A DNA stretch of 64,000 bases. Origin: Gordonia hongkongensis. Lineage in GTDB: Bacteria > Actinomycetota > Actinomycetes > Mycobacteriales > Mycobacteriaceae. The stretch's first letter is position 1. Each line of letters starts with the position of its first letter. Shown piece after piece: positions 50,918 to 58,503 of the stretch. The translations under genes were made by a program, and so were the position numbers. Below the pieces are notes generated by a model. That model was given only the letters and a program-made list of their open reading frames with translations, had not been told where the DNA came from and did no database searches. The stretch covers positions 372,001-436,000 of the forward strand of contig NZ_CP095552.1 of the NCBI RefSeq assembly GCF_023078355.1, written 5' to 3'.

Positions 50918-51718
50918 TCAGGCGATGTCCCGGCGGAACGTCGTGTAGCGACCGATGGCCGCGAACGCGGCGATGTAGGCGAGCATGACAAGTGCCCCGG
51001 CCCACTGCGGCAGCAGGTCGTCACTGCCGCCGCCCATCGTGGCGAAGAAGCTCGATCCGACGAGGGCATCGGCGGCGGACCCGGGCAGGAACTTCGACAC
51101 CGATGAGGTCACGTCGAAGGTCGCCAGCGCGATGCGTGCGATCGGTTCCACGAGCTGGGTGAAGGCCAGCAGGATCACGATCGCGGCGACCTGGTTGGAC
51201 ACCACAGCGCCGAACGCCACCCCCATCGCGGTCCACAGCACCATCACCAGCATCGACAGGCCGATCACCTCGAGGGTGGAGCTGTCGCCGAGGAACGCGC
51301 CGTCCCCGACCGTCGCGAGGATCGGTGCCGCCGTCGCGACGACCGCCAGAGTGCCGAGCACGCCGTAGAGGAGCCCCATCGGGATGCCGGCGATCAGCTT
51401 GGCCACCAACAGGATTCCGCGTCGCGGTTCGACGAGCAGGCTCGCCGTGATGGTCTTGTGCCGGAACTCCCCGGTCACCGCGAGGCTGCCGATCACCAGG
51501 GCGAACACGTAACCGATCGGGCTGGTGAGGGCGTAGATCGAGCGGGCCAGATCGGCGCCGACGAGCGTCGTGGGTTGTTGCATGGCATTCTCGGTCGTCA
51601 TCGAGAACGCCAGTGCCGCACCGATGAACCCGAGATAGGCGACCATGGCGATGAGCAGGACCCACCACATCCGCGTGGAGGTGAACTTGCGGTACTCGGC
51701 GATCAGGGCGGCCCTCAT
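50918..51718 (-). CDS. ABC-2 type exporter permease
   Basis: A 266-residue permease with six predicted helices. It begins MRAALIAEYRKFTSTRMWWVLLIAMVAYLGFIG and contains the ABC-2 segment VTGEFRHKTITASLLVEPRR. ATG 51718 overlaps the end of the ATPase gene by 4 bases. Together they form a small exporter of the kind often linked to antibiotic or bacteriocin resistance, substrate unknown. Confidence 0.9.
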   Translation of the reverse strand: MRAALIAEYRKFTSTRMWWVLLIAMVAYLGFIGAALAFSMTTENAMQQPTTLVGADLARSIYALTSPIGYVFALVIGSLAVTGEFRHKTITASLLVEPRRGILLVAKLIAGIPMGLLYGVLGTLAVVATAAPILATVGDGAFLGDSSTLEVIGLSMLVMVLWTAMGVAFGAVVSNQVAAIVILLAFTQLVEPIARIALATFDVTSSVSKFLPGSAADALVGSSFFATMGGGSDDLLPQWAGALVMLAYIAAFAAIGRYTTFRRDIA

Positions 51719-52686
51719 CGGACTGCCCCCGGCGACGTCGGTGCGCCGTTCGGGCCGGGATCGGCTGACCCGCCGTAGAAATGACTGGTCGGTGCGTCCG
51801 AAGACTTCGTGAGATGCAGGAAGACCGCCTCGAGATCGGCGCCGACGTCGGCGAGTTGGTGGAGTTCGATGCCCGCGGTGAAGGCGGCCGTCCCGACCGT
51901 GGCCGCACTCACGCCGGGCACCCGGAAACCGTCGTGCGTGTCCTCGAGGTGCCACCCGCGCTCGCCCGCGAGCGCGACGAACGACGCCCGCGACGGCGTC
52001 CGCACGACGACCGCGTGCTCGGCCAGCGCCTCGAAGTCGGCGAGCGTGGAGGCCCGGACCAGTTTGCCGTTGCCGATCACCACCACGTCGTCGACGGTGC
52101 TCCGCACCTCGGCGAGCACGTGGCTGGAGACCAGGACCGTTCGACCCTCGTGGGCCAGTGACCGCAGCAGCCCGCGCAGCCACACGATGCCCTGGGGGTC
52201 GAGACCGTTGGCCGGCTCGTCGAGCAGGATGATCTGCGGATCGCCGAGCAGCGCGGTGGCCAGGCCGAGGCGCTGCCGCATGCCCATCGAGTAACCACCG
52301 ACGCGGCGGTCCGCGGCCTGAGCGAGTCCGACGAAGTCGAGCACTTCCCGGCACCGCGACGTCGGGACCCCGACCTGCGGGGCGAGTGCCTTCAGGTGCC
52401 CGAGTCCGGTGCGCCCGGGGTGAAAGCTCGACGCCTCGAGCGCCGCGCCGACGTGCTGGGCGGGTCGCGGGATCTCCCGGAACGGGCGGTCGCCGATGAG
52501 TGCCCGGCCGGCGGTCGGTTCGACCAGGCCCAGGAGCATCCGCAGGGTCGTGGTCTTGCCCGAACCGTTCGGTCCGAGAAACCCGGTGACGCGACCGGGG
52601 GCAACGGTGAACGACAGGTCGTCGACCGCGGTAAGGCTGCCGAATCGCTTGGTGAGACCGTCGATCGTGATCGCGGGTGACTCCAT
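51715..52686 (-). CDS. ABC exporter ATPase (DrrA/BcrA type)
   Basis: A 323-residue ATPase: Walker A GPNGSGKTT at about residue 37, Q-loop, signature YSMGMRQRL, Walker B QIILLDEPANGLDP and switch His in VSSHVLAEV. The C-terminal extension of about 100 residues (YGGSADPGPNGAPTSPGAVR at the end) is variable. It starts at ATG 52686 and is coupled to the permease. Confidence 0.92.
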   Translation of the reverse strand: MESPAITIDGLTKRFGSLTAVDDLSFTVAPGRVTGFLGPNGSGKTTTLRMLLGLVEPTAGRALIGDRPFREIPRPAQHVGAALEASSFHPGRTGLGHLKALAPQVGVPTSRCREVLDFVGLAQAADRRVGGYSMGMRQRLGLATALLGDPQIILLDEPANGLDPQGIVWLRGLLRSLAHEGRTVLVSSHVLAEVRSTVDDVVVIGNGKLVRASTLADFEALAEHAVVVRTPSRASFVALAGERGWHLEDTHDGFRVPGVSAATVGTAAFTAGIELHQLADVGADLEAVFLHLTKSSDAPTSHFYGGSADPGPNGAPTSPGAVR

Positions 52687-52810
52687 CGGTGCCTTCCGTC
52701 GGTGGGCTGGCCCATACGCTATCAAACGCGCACGTGGTCAACCGCTTTCATGTCGAAACCCGCCGTGTACGAGTCACACCCGTTGCAGGACAACACATCC
52801 GACGACGCGG

Positions 52811-53896
52811 TCACAACCAGTCGCGTTTCCGGAACGACAGATAGAGTCCGACGACCACGACGACGATAAGCGTCGTGCTGGTGATGAAGCCGAGTAGTCG
52901 CTCGAAACCGGGAAACGGCACGTTCTGTCCGTAGAAACCGGTGATGGCCGTCGGCACGGCGATGATCGCGGCCCACGCGGTCAGCTTCTTCATGACGGTG
53001 TTGAGTCGCGCGTCGGCGAGGGTCAGGTTGGTCTCGAAGACGGTGGTGATCATGTCGCGCAACGATTCCGTCCACTCCGACGCCCGGAGCGCGTGGTCGT
53101 AGAGGTCGGAGAAATGCGGGTCGAGTTCCGGCGGCGCGTGGTTGTCGAACCGCCGTCGTTGGATGCCGGCGATCACCTCGCGCATCGGCAGGACCACCCG
53201 TCGCAGGACGACGAGGTCCTTGCGCAGGTCGTAGGTTCGGCGCTGCAGTTCGCGGCCGGGGATGCGCTCGTCGAACAGCAGTGCCTCGAGGTCTTCGATC
53301 TCGTCGTCGAGGCGTTGCACGGCGTCGAAGTGTCCGTCCACGACGACATCGAGCAATCCGTGCACGAGCGCGCCGATCCCGTATTGCGTGGCCCCGCTGT
53401 CCGACCAACGCCGCATGACCTCGTCGATGTCGAGCGCCGGGGTCGGTCGCACGGTGATGAGTGCGTTCCGTTTGACGAAGATCGAGATGCGGTGCAGGTC
53501 GAACATCCGCGCCCGACCGTTCGCGGAGGCACGGAAGTCGGTGGCCGCGGCGCCGTCGTCATCGTCCCGGTCGTCGGCCGGCGAGTCGCCGTCGTGTAGC
53601 GACACCGCGTAGACCATCACGAAGGTGTGCCCGGTGTAGGTGACTGTCTTGACCCGTTCGGCCGCCGCGACCGTGTCCTCGATCGCGAACGGGTCGAGGT
53701 CGAGTTCGGTCGCCAACCGGGACAGGGTCTCGTGGGTGGGGCTTTCCAGATCCGCCCAGATCAACTTCTCCGGATTGTCGAGACAGGTGGAGATCTCCTC
53801 GAGGTCGAAGCCATCCACCGGGTCGCCGTTCCGCCAGATCTGACCACGGATGCGTTCGACGCCGCGAGGTCCCGACACATCCGAGGGAACTGTCAT
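52811..53896 (-). CDS. corA: CorA-family magnesium/cobalt transporter
   Basis: A 361-residue pentameric cation channel: a long cytoplasmic domain, then two C-terminal membrane helices. The selectivity motif, usually YGMN, reads YGQN (GFYGQNVPFPG), a variant I associate with actinobacterial CorA proteins. RLDDEIEDLEALLF and LRDMITTVFETNLTLADARLNTVMKKLT mark the stalk helices. It ends in a basic KRDWL tail. It starts at ATG 53896. Confidence 0.92.
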   Translation of the reverse strand: MTVPSDVSGPRGVERIRGQIWRNGDPVDGFDLEEISTCLDNPEKLIWADLESPTHETLSRLATELDLDPFAIEDTVAAAERVKTVTYTGHTFVMVYAVSLHDGDSPADDRDDDDGAAATDFRASANGRARMFDLHRISIFVKRNALITVRPTPALDIDEVMRRWSDSGATQYGIGALVHGLLDVVVDGHFDAVQRLDDEIEDLEALLFDERIPGRELQRRTYDLRKDLVVLRRVVLPMREVIAGIQRRRFDNHAPPELDPHFSDLYDHALRASEWTESLRDMITTVFETNLTLADARLNTVMKKLTAWAAIIAVPTAITGFYGQNVPFPGFERLLGFITSTTLIVVVVVGLYLSFRKRDWL

Positions 53897-54045
53897 GTGG
53901 CCATCGTGACACCCGTGGGGGTGTTCCGTCGGTGCGACAGGCAGGCGAGACGTCGACCACACCGGGTGGTCGTCGCCCGCGGGTAGCATCGAAATCGGTG
54001 TCTGTGGACGGGTGCGGACACCGATTCTCCAGGTAAGGCGGCGGC

Positions 54046-55293
54046 ATGGTCGACAGCAGTTCCCGCGGACATCGCTTGATGCCCGCGCGCACGAGCGAAC
54101 AGATCCGCGAGTGGTGCGATCGTTCGGCGGTACCGGGCGAGCGGCGCGAACTGTCGGACACCGCGGCGCTTCTCATCGCCTCCGGATACCTCACCCCGGG
54201 TGGTCGTGCCATCGTGGTGCGCCGGATCTCCACCGGTCGGCCGATGCCGTCCATGTCCGCGGGTTTCGGCGATCTGCGCCGCTTGCAGCGCGCGATCGTC
54301 CAGATCGAACACCAGTTGTCGAGCCCGGTGGTGCCCGGTGTGGTCGCGGCCGTGATGCGCAACCGGCTCAACGGCCTGCAACGACGCCGCGAGGACGCAC
54401 GCAAGCAGATCGTCGCCGGTAAGGGTGTGTTCGCGTCGGGGACCCGGGCGATCCGACGCGAGCGACGGGAGAACGTCTATCTCGAGATCGAGGAACGAGA
54501 CCGGTTGTTCGCCGGGCTGCTGTGCACTCCGACCCCCAACGTCAACGCGTCGAGCTATGTCCGTCGCGCCGGCACCGCCGCGTTCGACCGGATCGCCGGC
54601 GTGGTGGGGCAGGTCGCCGCGAAGTCGGGCAACTCGCAGGCGGGGCAGTGGGCGGACCAGTTCCTGTCGGGCGTGCGCGAGGCACCGGGTGGTGCCTCCC
54701 AGGCCGGTGCGCCGCGTGCCGCGGCCTTCGTCGACGGCTACGAGACGCTGCTGTTCATCACCGGTCACTACTACGACCGCATCCTCGGCAACCCCGCCTG
54801 GCGCTCCGACCATTTCGAGGTCCAGCGCACCCAGGTGAACCTGCACGCCGAGGTCGCCGAGATCGCCGCCGACGTCATCGCGTTGCGGGCGGTACGCATC
54901 GACCTCGACCGGGCCAAGCGCAATGGCGGCTTCGACCGCACCTTCGCCGCGCAGATCGATCAGCGTGAGACGACACTGCGACCGGTGTGGACCGAACTCA
55001 TCGACCGTGTCCAGGCGCTCGGCGAGGTCGCGCATGTCGTCGAATCCGCGGCCGTCGAGCTGCAGGTCCTCGCCGAGTACAACAAAGCGGCGACCCTGGA
55101 CGACCGCATCGACGCGTTGATCGCGCGGTCGGGCGACCGCGAGATCTCCGTCGACAACGCGAAACGGCTCACCGAACAGGTCCGCAGCGGCGAAGAGCAG
55201 TTGCGCATCTATCGGGATGTGTTGCAGGGCAACATCGCGCGGATCTCGCCGGCGGTGCCGCGCGAGTTACCCGCTCGCTACGAGCCGTCGTGA
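54046..55293 (+). CDS. Uncharacterised alpha-helical protein
   Basis: A 415-residue protein I do not recognise. It has no signal peptide or membrane helix. The composition is charged and helical: LRRLQRAIVQIEHQL and NRLNGLQRRREDARKQI near residues 78-125, and DQRETTLRPVWTELIDRVQALGEVAHVVESAAVELQVLAEYNKAATLDDRIDALIARSGD (about 303-365) have coiled-coil spacing. The middle (RAAAFVDGYETLLFITGHYYDRILGNPAWRSDHFEVQ) may be a folded domain. The last 27 bases overlap the convergent thioesterase. Codon use matches the chromosome, so it looks native. Confidence 0.75.
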   Translation: MVDSSSRGHRLMPARTSEQIREWCDRSAVPGERRELSDTAALLIASGYLTPGGRAIVVRRISTGRPMPSMSAGFGDLRRLQRAIVQIEHQLSSPVVPGVVAAVMRNRLNGLQRRREDARKQIVAGKGVFASGTRAIRRERRENVYLEIEERDRLFAGLLCTPTPNVNASSYVRRAGTAAFDRIAGVVGQVAAKSGNSQAGQWADQFLSGVREAPGGASQAGAPRAAAFVDGYETLLFITGHYYDRILGNPAWRSDHFEVQRTQVNLHAEVAEIAADVIALRAVRIDLDRAKRNGGFDRTFAAQIDQRETTLRPVWTELIDRVQALGEVAHVVESAAVELQVLAEYNKAATLDDRIDALIARSGDREISVDNAKRLTEQVRSGEEQLRIYRDVLQGNIARISPAVPRELPARYEPS

Positions 55294-55776
55294 CCACGTG
55301 CTGAGGTAGTCCTTCTCGGTGGGGGACAGCCGCCGCAGGGTGTGCTTCTCGATGTCGACGACGGCCATCTGCGTGCTCGCGACGCATGCCGGCCGACTGG
55401 CGTCGTCGGCAACGCCGCTGCGGATCTCGTAACCGATGGTGAAGTCCACCGAACGGAAACCCTTGATCCACATCCCGATTCGCAGCGGCGAGTCGTCGTG
55501 ACGCAGCTGGGCCTGGTATCGGATGTCGACGTGCACGATCATCGCGCTGGTGATCAGCGGGGCGTAGTCCTCGCCGGCGCTCAACAGCCACGCGATGCGC
55601 GCCTCCTCCATCAGCGTGACCATCCGCGCGTGGTTGATGTGTCCGAACGCGTCCATGTCCGACCAGCGCACCCCGACCTCGGCGACGAAGGCGAAGTCGT
55701 TCGGACCGAGTCCCGTGGTCGACGGTGGTTCGTGCCGCTCGGAATGCGCGTGGTGAACAGAAGGTGAAGTGGGCAT
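55267..55776 (-). CDS. Acyl-CoA thioesterase, hotdog fold (4HBT)
   Basis: A 169-residue single-hotdog thioesterase. VRWSDMDAFGHINHARMVTLMEEARIAWL carries the catalytic Asp and the HINHARM helix of YbgC/4HBT enzymes. The remainder (VHVDIRYQAQLRHDDSPLRIGMWIKGFRSVDFTIGYEIR) forms the sheet. The substrate is probably an aliphatic or aromatic acyl-CoA. It starts at ATG 55776, and its 3' end overlaps the convergent unknown gene by 27 bases. Confidence 0.9.
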   Translation of the reverse strand: MPTSPSVHHAHSERHEPPSTTGLGPNDFAFVAEVGVRWSDMDAFGHINHARMVTLMEEARIAWLLSAGEDYAPLITSAMIVHVDIRYQAQLRHDDSPLRIGMWIKGFRSVDFTIGYEIRSGVADDASRPACVASTQMAVVDIEKHTLRRLSPTEKDYLSTWSRRLVASG

Positions 55777-55968
55777 CGTCGACTTTCCTCGGAGGTCCCG
55801 GTGCCCGTGAGATGCCGTGGTCACGACCTTCCACTCGGCTGAACGCCGGGTAGTCTGTGAGTCTAGATGTCCGCGTCGGGCCGATCCGGTCGGCGCGGAC
55901 TCGCACGTGGTGACACGACGAGGTCCCGGGTGCACTCCGGGGGGATTGTCGGTGAGGGAGTTGGCGAG

Positions 55969-56946
55969 ATGTCGAGGCGATTGATCGCGGGTCTGGTGTG
56001 CCTGATGGTGGGGATTCTGTCGACCCCGGCCATCGCCGACGCCGCTCCCAAACAGGTGGCGCGCATCGCCAAATCCGAGAAGCTGAGTGCGCTGCGTACC
56101 GACATCTGGGTCTTCTCACCGGCGATGAACGAGCGGATCAAGCTGTCGGTCCTCACCCCGGTCGGCGGCTCGACGCCGCGGTCGACGGTCTACATGCTCG
56201 ACGGTGCCGGCGCCGAGGGTGAGGTCAGCGACTGGATCACGAAGGGTCGCGCCGGCCGCTTCTTCGCCGACAAGAACGTCAACGTCGTACTCCCCACCGG
56301 AGGAAAGGGCACCTTCTACACCGACTGGCAGAAGAAGGACGCCGCGCTCGGCAAGCCGATGTGGGAGACGTTCCTCACCAAGGAGCTGCCGCCGCTGATC
56401 GACGACCGGTTCGACGGCAACGGCCGCAACGCGGTCATCGGGCTGTCGATGGGTGGGCAGGCCGCGTTCTCCCTGGCCATCCGACACCCGGAGATGTACA
56501 CCGGCGTCGCCTCGCTCAGCGGCTGCCCGCCGGTGTCCGGTCCCGTCAACGAGGCCTACGTCCGTACGACGGTCGGTCGCGACGGCGGCGACGCCACCAA
56601 CATGTGGGGCCCGTTCGGCTCCGCGGGCTGGCGCGCACACGACCCGAGTCTTCATCTCGACCGGTTGCGCGGAAAGAACATCTTCATCGCCGCCGGGTCC
56701 GGCGCCATCGGCCCCCTCGACCTCCAGCGTCAGATCGAGCCGGACGAGGGGCCGCGCGACGTCGTGACGGCATCCTCGTCGGCGCTCGAACTGGGTGCCT
56801 ACCGCTGTTCGCTCGAGTTCGCCATCACGATGCGTGCCGCGGGGGTGCCCTACACCGACGGTTTCCGCCTCATCGGAACCCACACGTGGGCGTACTGGGA
56901 GCGCGACCTCGCGGCCCTGTGGCCGACCATCGGCCGGGGGCTCTGA
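55969..56946 (+). CDS. Secreted alpha/beta-hydrolase esterase, antigen-85-like mycolyltransferase
   Basis: A 325-residue secreted protein. A signal peptide (RRLIAGLVCLMVGILSTPAIADAAP) is followed by an esterase-D/antigen-85 fold: VYMLDGAGAEGEVSDWITKGRAGRFFADKNVNVVLPTGGKGTFYTDW, the nucleophile motif GLSMGGQAAF, and a final catalytic His in IGTHTWAYWERDLAALWP. Such enzymes move mycolic acids between trehalose and arabinogalactan in this order of bacteria. The fit to corynomycolyltransferases is good, but plain esterase activity cannot be excluded. A GGTGAGGGAG ribosome site precedes ATG 55969. Confidence 0.87.
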   Translation: MSRRLIAGLVCLMVGILSTPAIADAAPKQVARIAKSEKLSALRTDIWVFSPAMNERIKLSVLTPVGGSTPRSTVYMLDGAGAEGEVSDWITKGRAGRFFADKNVNVVLPTGGKGTFYTDWQKKDAALGKPMWETFLTKELPPLIDDRFDGNGRNAVIGLSMGGQAAFSLAIRHPEMYTGVASLSGCPPVSGPVNEAYVRTTVGRDGGDATNMWGPFGSAGWRAHDPSLHLDRLRGKNIFIAAGSGAIGPLDLQRQIEPDEGPRDVVTASSSALELGAYRCSLEFAITMRAAGVPYTDGFRLIGTHTWAYWERDLAALWPTIGRGL

Positions 56947-56964
56947 CCGGCTCGGGGTCCAGGA

Positions 56965-58032
56965 TCAGCTCCGGGGACCGTCCCAGCTCTCGGCGAACCG
57001 CAGGAACACGTCGTCCTCGGCGGCGTTGGTGACGGTCACCCGCACGCCGTCGCCGTCGAACGGGCGGACCACCACCCCGGCGTCGACGCAGGCGCGCGCG
57101 AAGTCCATCGACGCCGCTCCCAGGTCGAGCCACACGAAGTTGGCTTGCGAATCGGGGACCCGGTAGCCCGCGTCGCGCAGTCGTGCGGTGACGCGGGCCC
57201 GTTCGGCGACGACCGCGTCGGTGCGGGCCAGCAACTGGTCCCCGGCGTCGAGGCTGGCGAGCGCGGCGGCCTGGGCGACGCTGCTGACCGAGAACGGCAC
57301 ATGAACCTTGCCGAGGGCGGTGATGACCTCCGGATCGGCGATCGCGTAACCCACGCGCAGCCCGGCCAGCCCGTACGCCTTCGAGAAGGTGCGCAGCACC
57401 ACGAGGTTGCGGAACTCGCGTCGGAGTTCGAGTGCGTCGTACGCCTGACTCGACGGCAAGCGCAGGTATTCGAAGTACGCCTCGTCGAGAGCGACGATGA
57501 CGTCGGACGGCACGTTCTGCAGGAACTCCCGCAGGTCGGCTGCCTCGACCACGGTCCCGGTCGGGTTGTTGGGATTGCACACGAAGATCAGCCGCGTGCG
57601 GTCGGTGACCGCGTCGGCCATCGCGCGTAGGTCGTAGGTCAGATCGCCGGTGAGCGGGACCTGGACCGGTGTCGCGCCCGCGACGCGCGTCGCCAGGGGA
57701 TAGGTCTCGAAGGACCGCCACCCGAAGACCACCTCGTCGCCCGGTCCGCTGGTGACGAGGATGAGGTTCTGGCAGAGGATGACCGACCCGCATCCCACCT
57801 GGACCTCGTCTTCGGTGACCCCGAGGCTCTTGGCCAGCGCTGCGGTCAGCTCCACCATCCCGTTGTCGGGGTAGCGGTTCACGGCTGCGGCCGCCGCGCC
57901 GATCGCCTCGACGACGCTCGGCAGCGGACCTTCGGTGACCTCGTTGCTGGCGAGCTTCACCGCTCCCGGAAACGTCTTGCCCGGTACGTATACGGGAAGG
58001 TCGTCCAGGTCGGGGCGGATTCGCAGGCTCAC
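56965..58032 (-). CDS. hisC: Histidinol-phosphate/aromatic aminotransferase (HisC2/Pat type)
   Basis: A 355-residue class I/II PLP aminotransferase. LASNEVTEGPLPSVVEAI, the VCNPNNPTGTVVE block, DEAYFEY and the PLP lysine in RTFSKAYGLAGLRVGYAIA are complete. It would act on histidinol phosphate or phenylpyruvate. The position near tyrA matches M. tuberculosis Rv3772, and the Pat group is often annotated this way, so aromatic amino acid transamination is plausible. It starts at GTG 58032 (VSLRIRPDLDDLP). Confidence 0.9.
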   Translation of the reverse strand: MSLRIRPDLDDLPVYVPGKTFPGAVKLASNEVTEGPLPSVVEAIGAAAAAVNRYPDNGMVELTAALAKSLGVTEDEVQVGCGSVILCQNLILVTSGPGDEVVFGWRSFETYPLATRVAGATPVQVPLTGDLTYDLRAMADAVTDRTRLIFVCNPNNPTGTVVEAADLREFLQNVPSDVIVALDEAYFEYLRLPSSQAYDALELRREFRNLVVLRTFSKAYGLAGLRVGYAIADPEVITALGKVHVPFSVSSVAQAAALASLDAGDQLLARTDAVVAERARVTARLRDAGYRVPDSQANFVWLDLGAASMDFARACVDAGVVVRPFDGDGVRVTVTNAAEDDVFLRFAESWDGPRS

Positions 58033-58088
58033 CCGACCAATGTAGGCCGCGACCCCGATGAGGCAGAAACCGGCTCTGACCAACCGGT

Positions 58089-58116
58089 TTGCTTGTGGAC
58101 GCGAAGGGTGTGTAAC
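58089..58116 (+). promoter_or_regulatory. Candidate promoter of the tRNA-Ser/tRNA-Arg unit
   Basis: TTGCTT at 58089-58094 and TGTAAC at 58111-58116 with 16-base spacing, 34 bases before the tRNA. The TGTGTAACCTT context is shared with the other tRNA-Ser gene (46233-46243). Confidence 0.4.
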
Positions 58117-58150
58117 CTTTCGACTCGGCAGTTCGAAAGGACTCCGCCAA

Positions 58151-58242
58151 GGAGGCGTGCCAGAGCGGCCGAATGGGACTCACTGCTAATGAGTTGTCTC
58201 GCTAAAACGGGACCGGAGGTTCAAATCCTCTCGCCTCCGCCA
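58151..58242 (+). tRNA. tRNA-Ser (anticodon GCT)
   Basis: A class II tRNA with acceptor GGAGGCG/CGCCTCC, discriminator G and encoded CCA. The anticodon loop CTGCTAA gives GCT at 58185-58187. There is a long variable arm and a T-loop GGTTCAAATCC. Confidence 0.96.
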
Positions 58243-58278
58243 CCGCAGTCGGCCGACGGCGGTACAACTGAATAGCAC

Positions 58279-58354
58279 GCGCCCGTAGCTCAACGGATAG
58301 AGCATCTGACTACGGATCAGAAGGTTTGGGGTTCGAATCCCTACGGGCGCACCA
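58279..58354 (+). tRNA. tRNA-Arg (anticodon ACG)
   Basis: A 76-base tRNA with acceptor GCGCCCG/CGGGCGC and encoded CCA. Anticodon stem TCTGA/TCAGA encloses CTACGGA, giving ACG at 58312-58314 (read as inosine-CG after deamination by TadA). It lies 36 bases after tRNA-Ser, probably co-transcribed. Confidence 0.96.
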
Positions 58355-58355
58355 C

Positions 58356-58389
58356 AGAGGCCCGTCACCGATCCCGGTGACGGGCCTCT
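58356..58389 (+). terminator. Hairpin terminator after tRNA-Arg
   Basis: A perfect 15-bp stem, AGAGGCCCGTCACCG and CGGTGACGGGCCTCT, with a 4-base loop, begins two bases after the tRNA CCA end. It is followed by TCTGTG rather than a strong T-run, as is usual in high-GC actinobacteria. It may also terminate helR from the other strand. Confidence 0.8.
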
Positions 58390-58503
58390 TCTGTGTGCAC
58401 CGGAACCCTGGGTGGGTGGGCGAGGTGCCGGTGCTGTCTTCCATCCTCGCCGGCGTCCGGGACGTCGACACGAGTACGGCACTACCCCAATCGGTGGTGG
58501 GGT

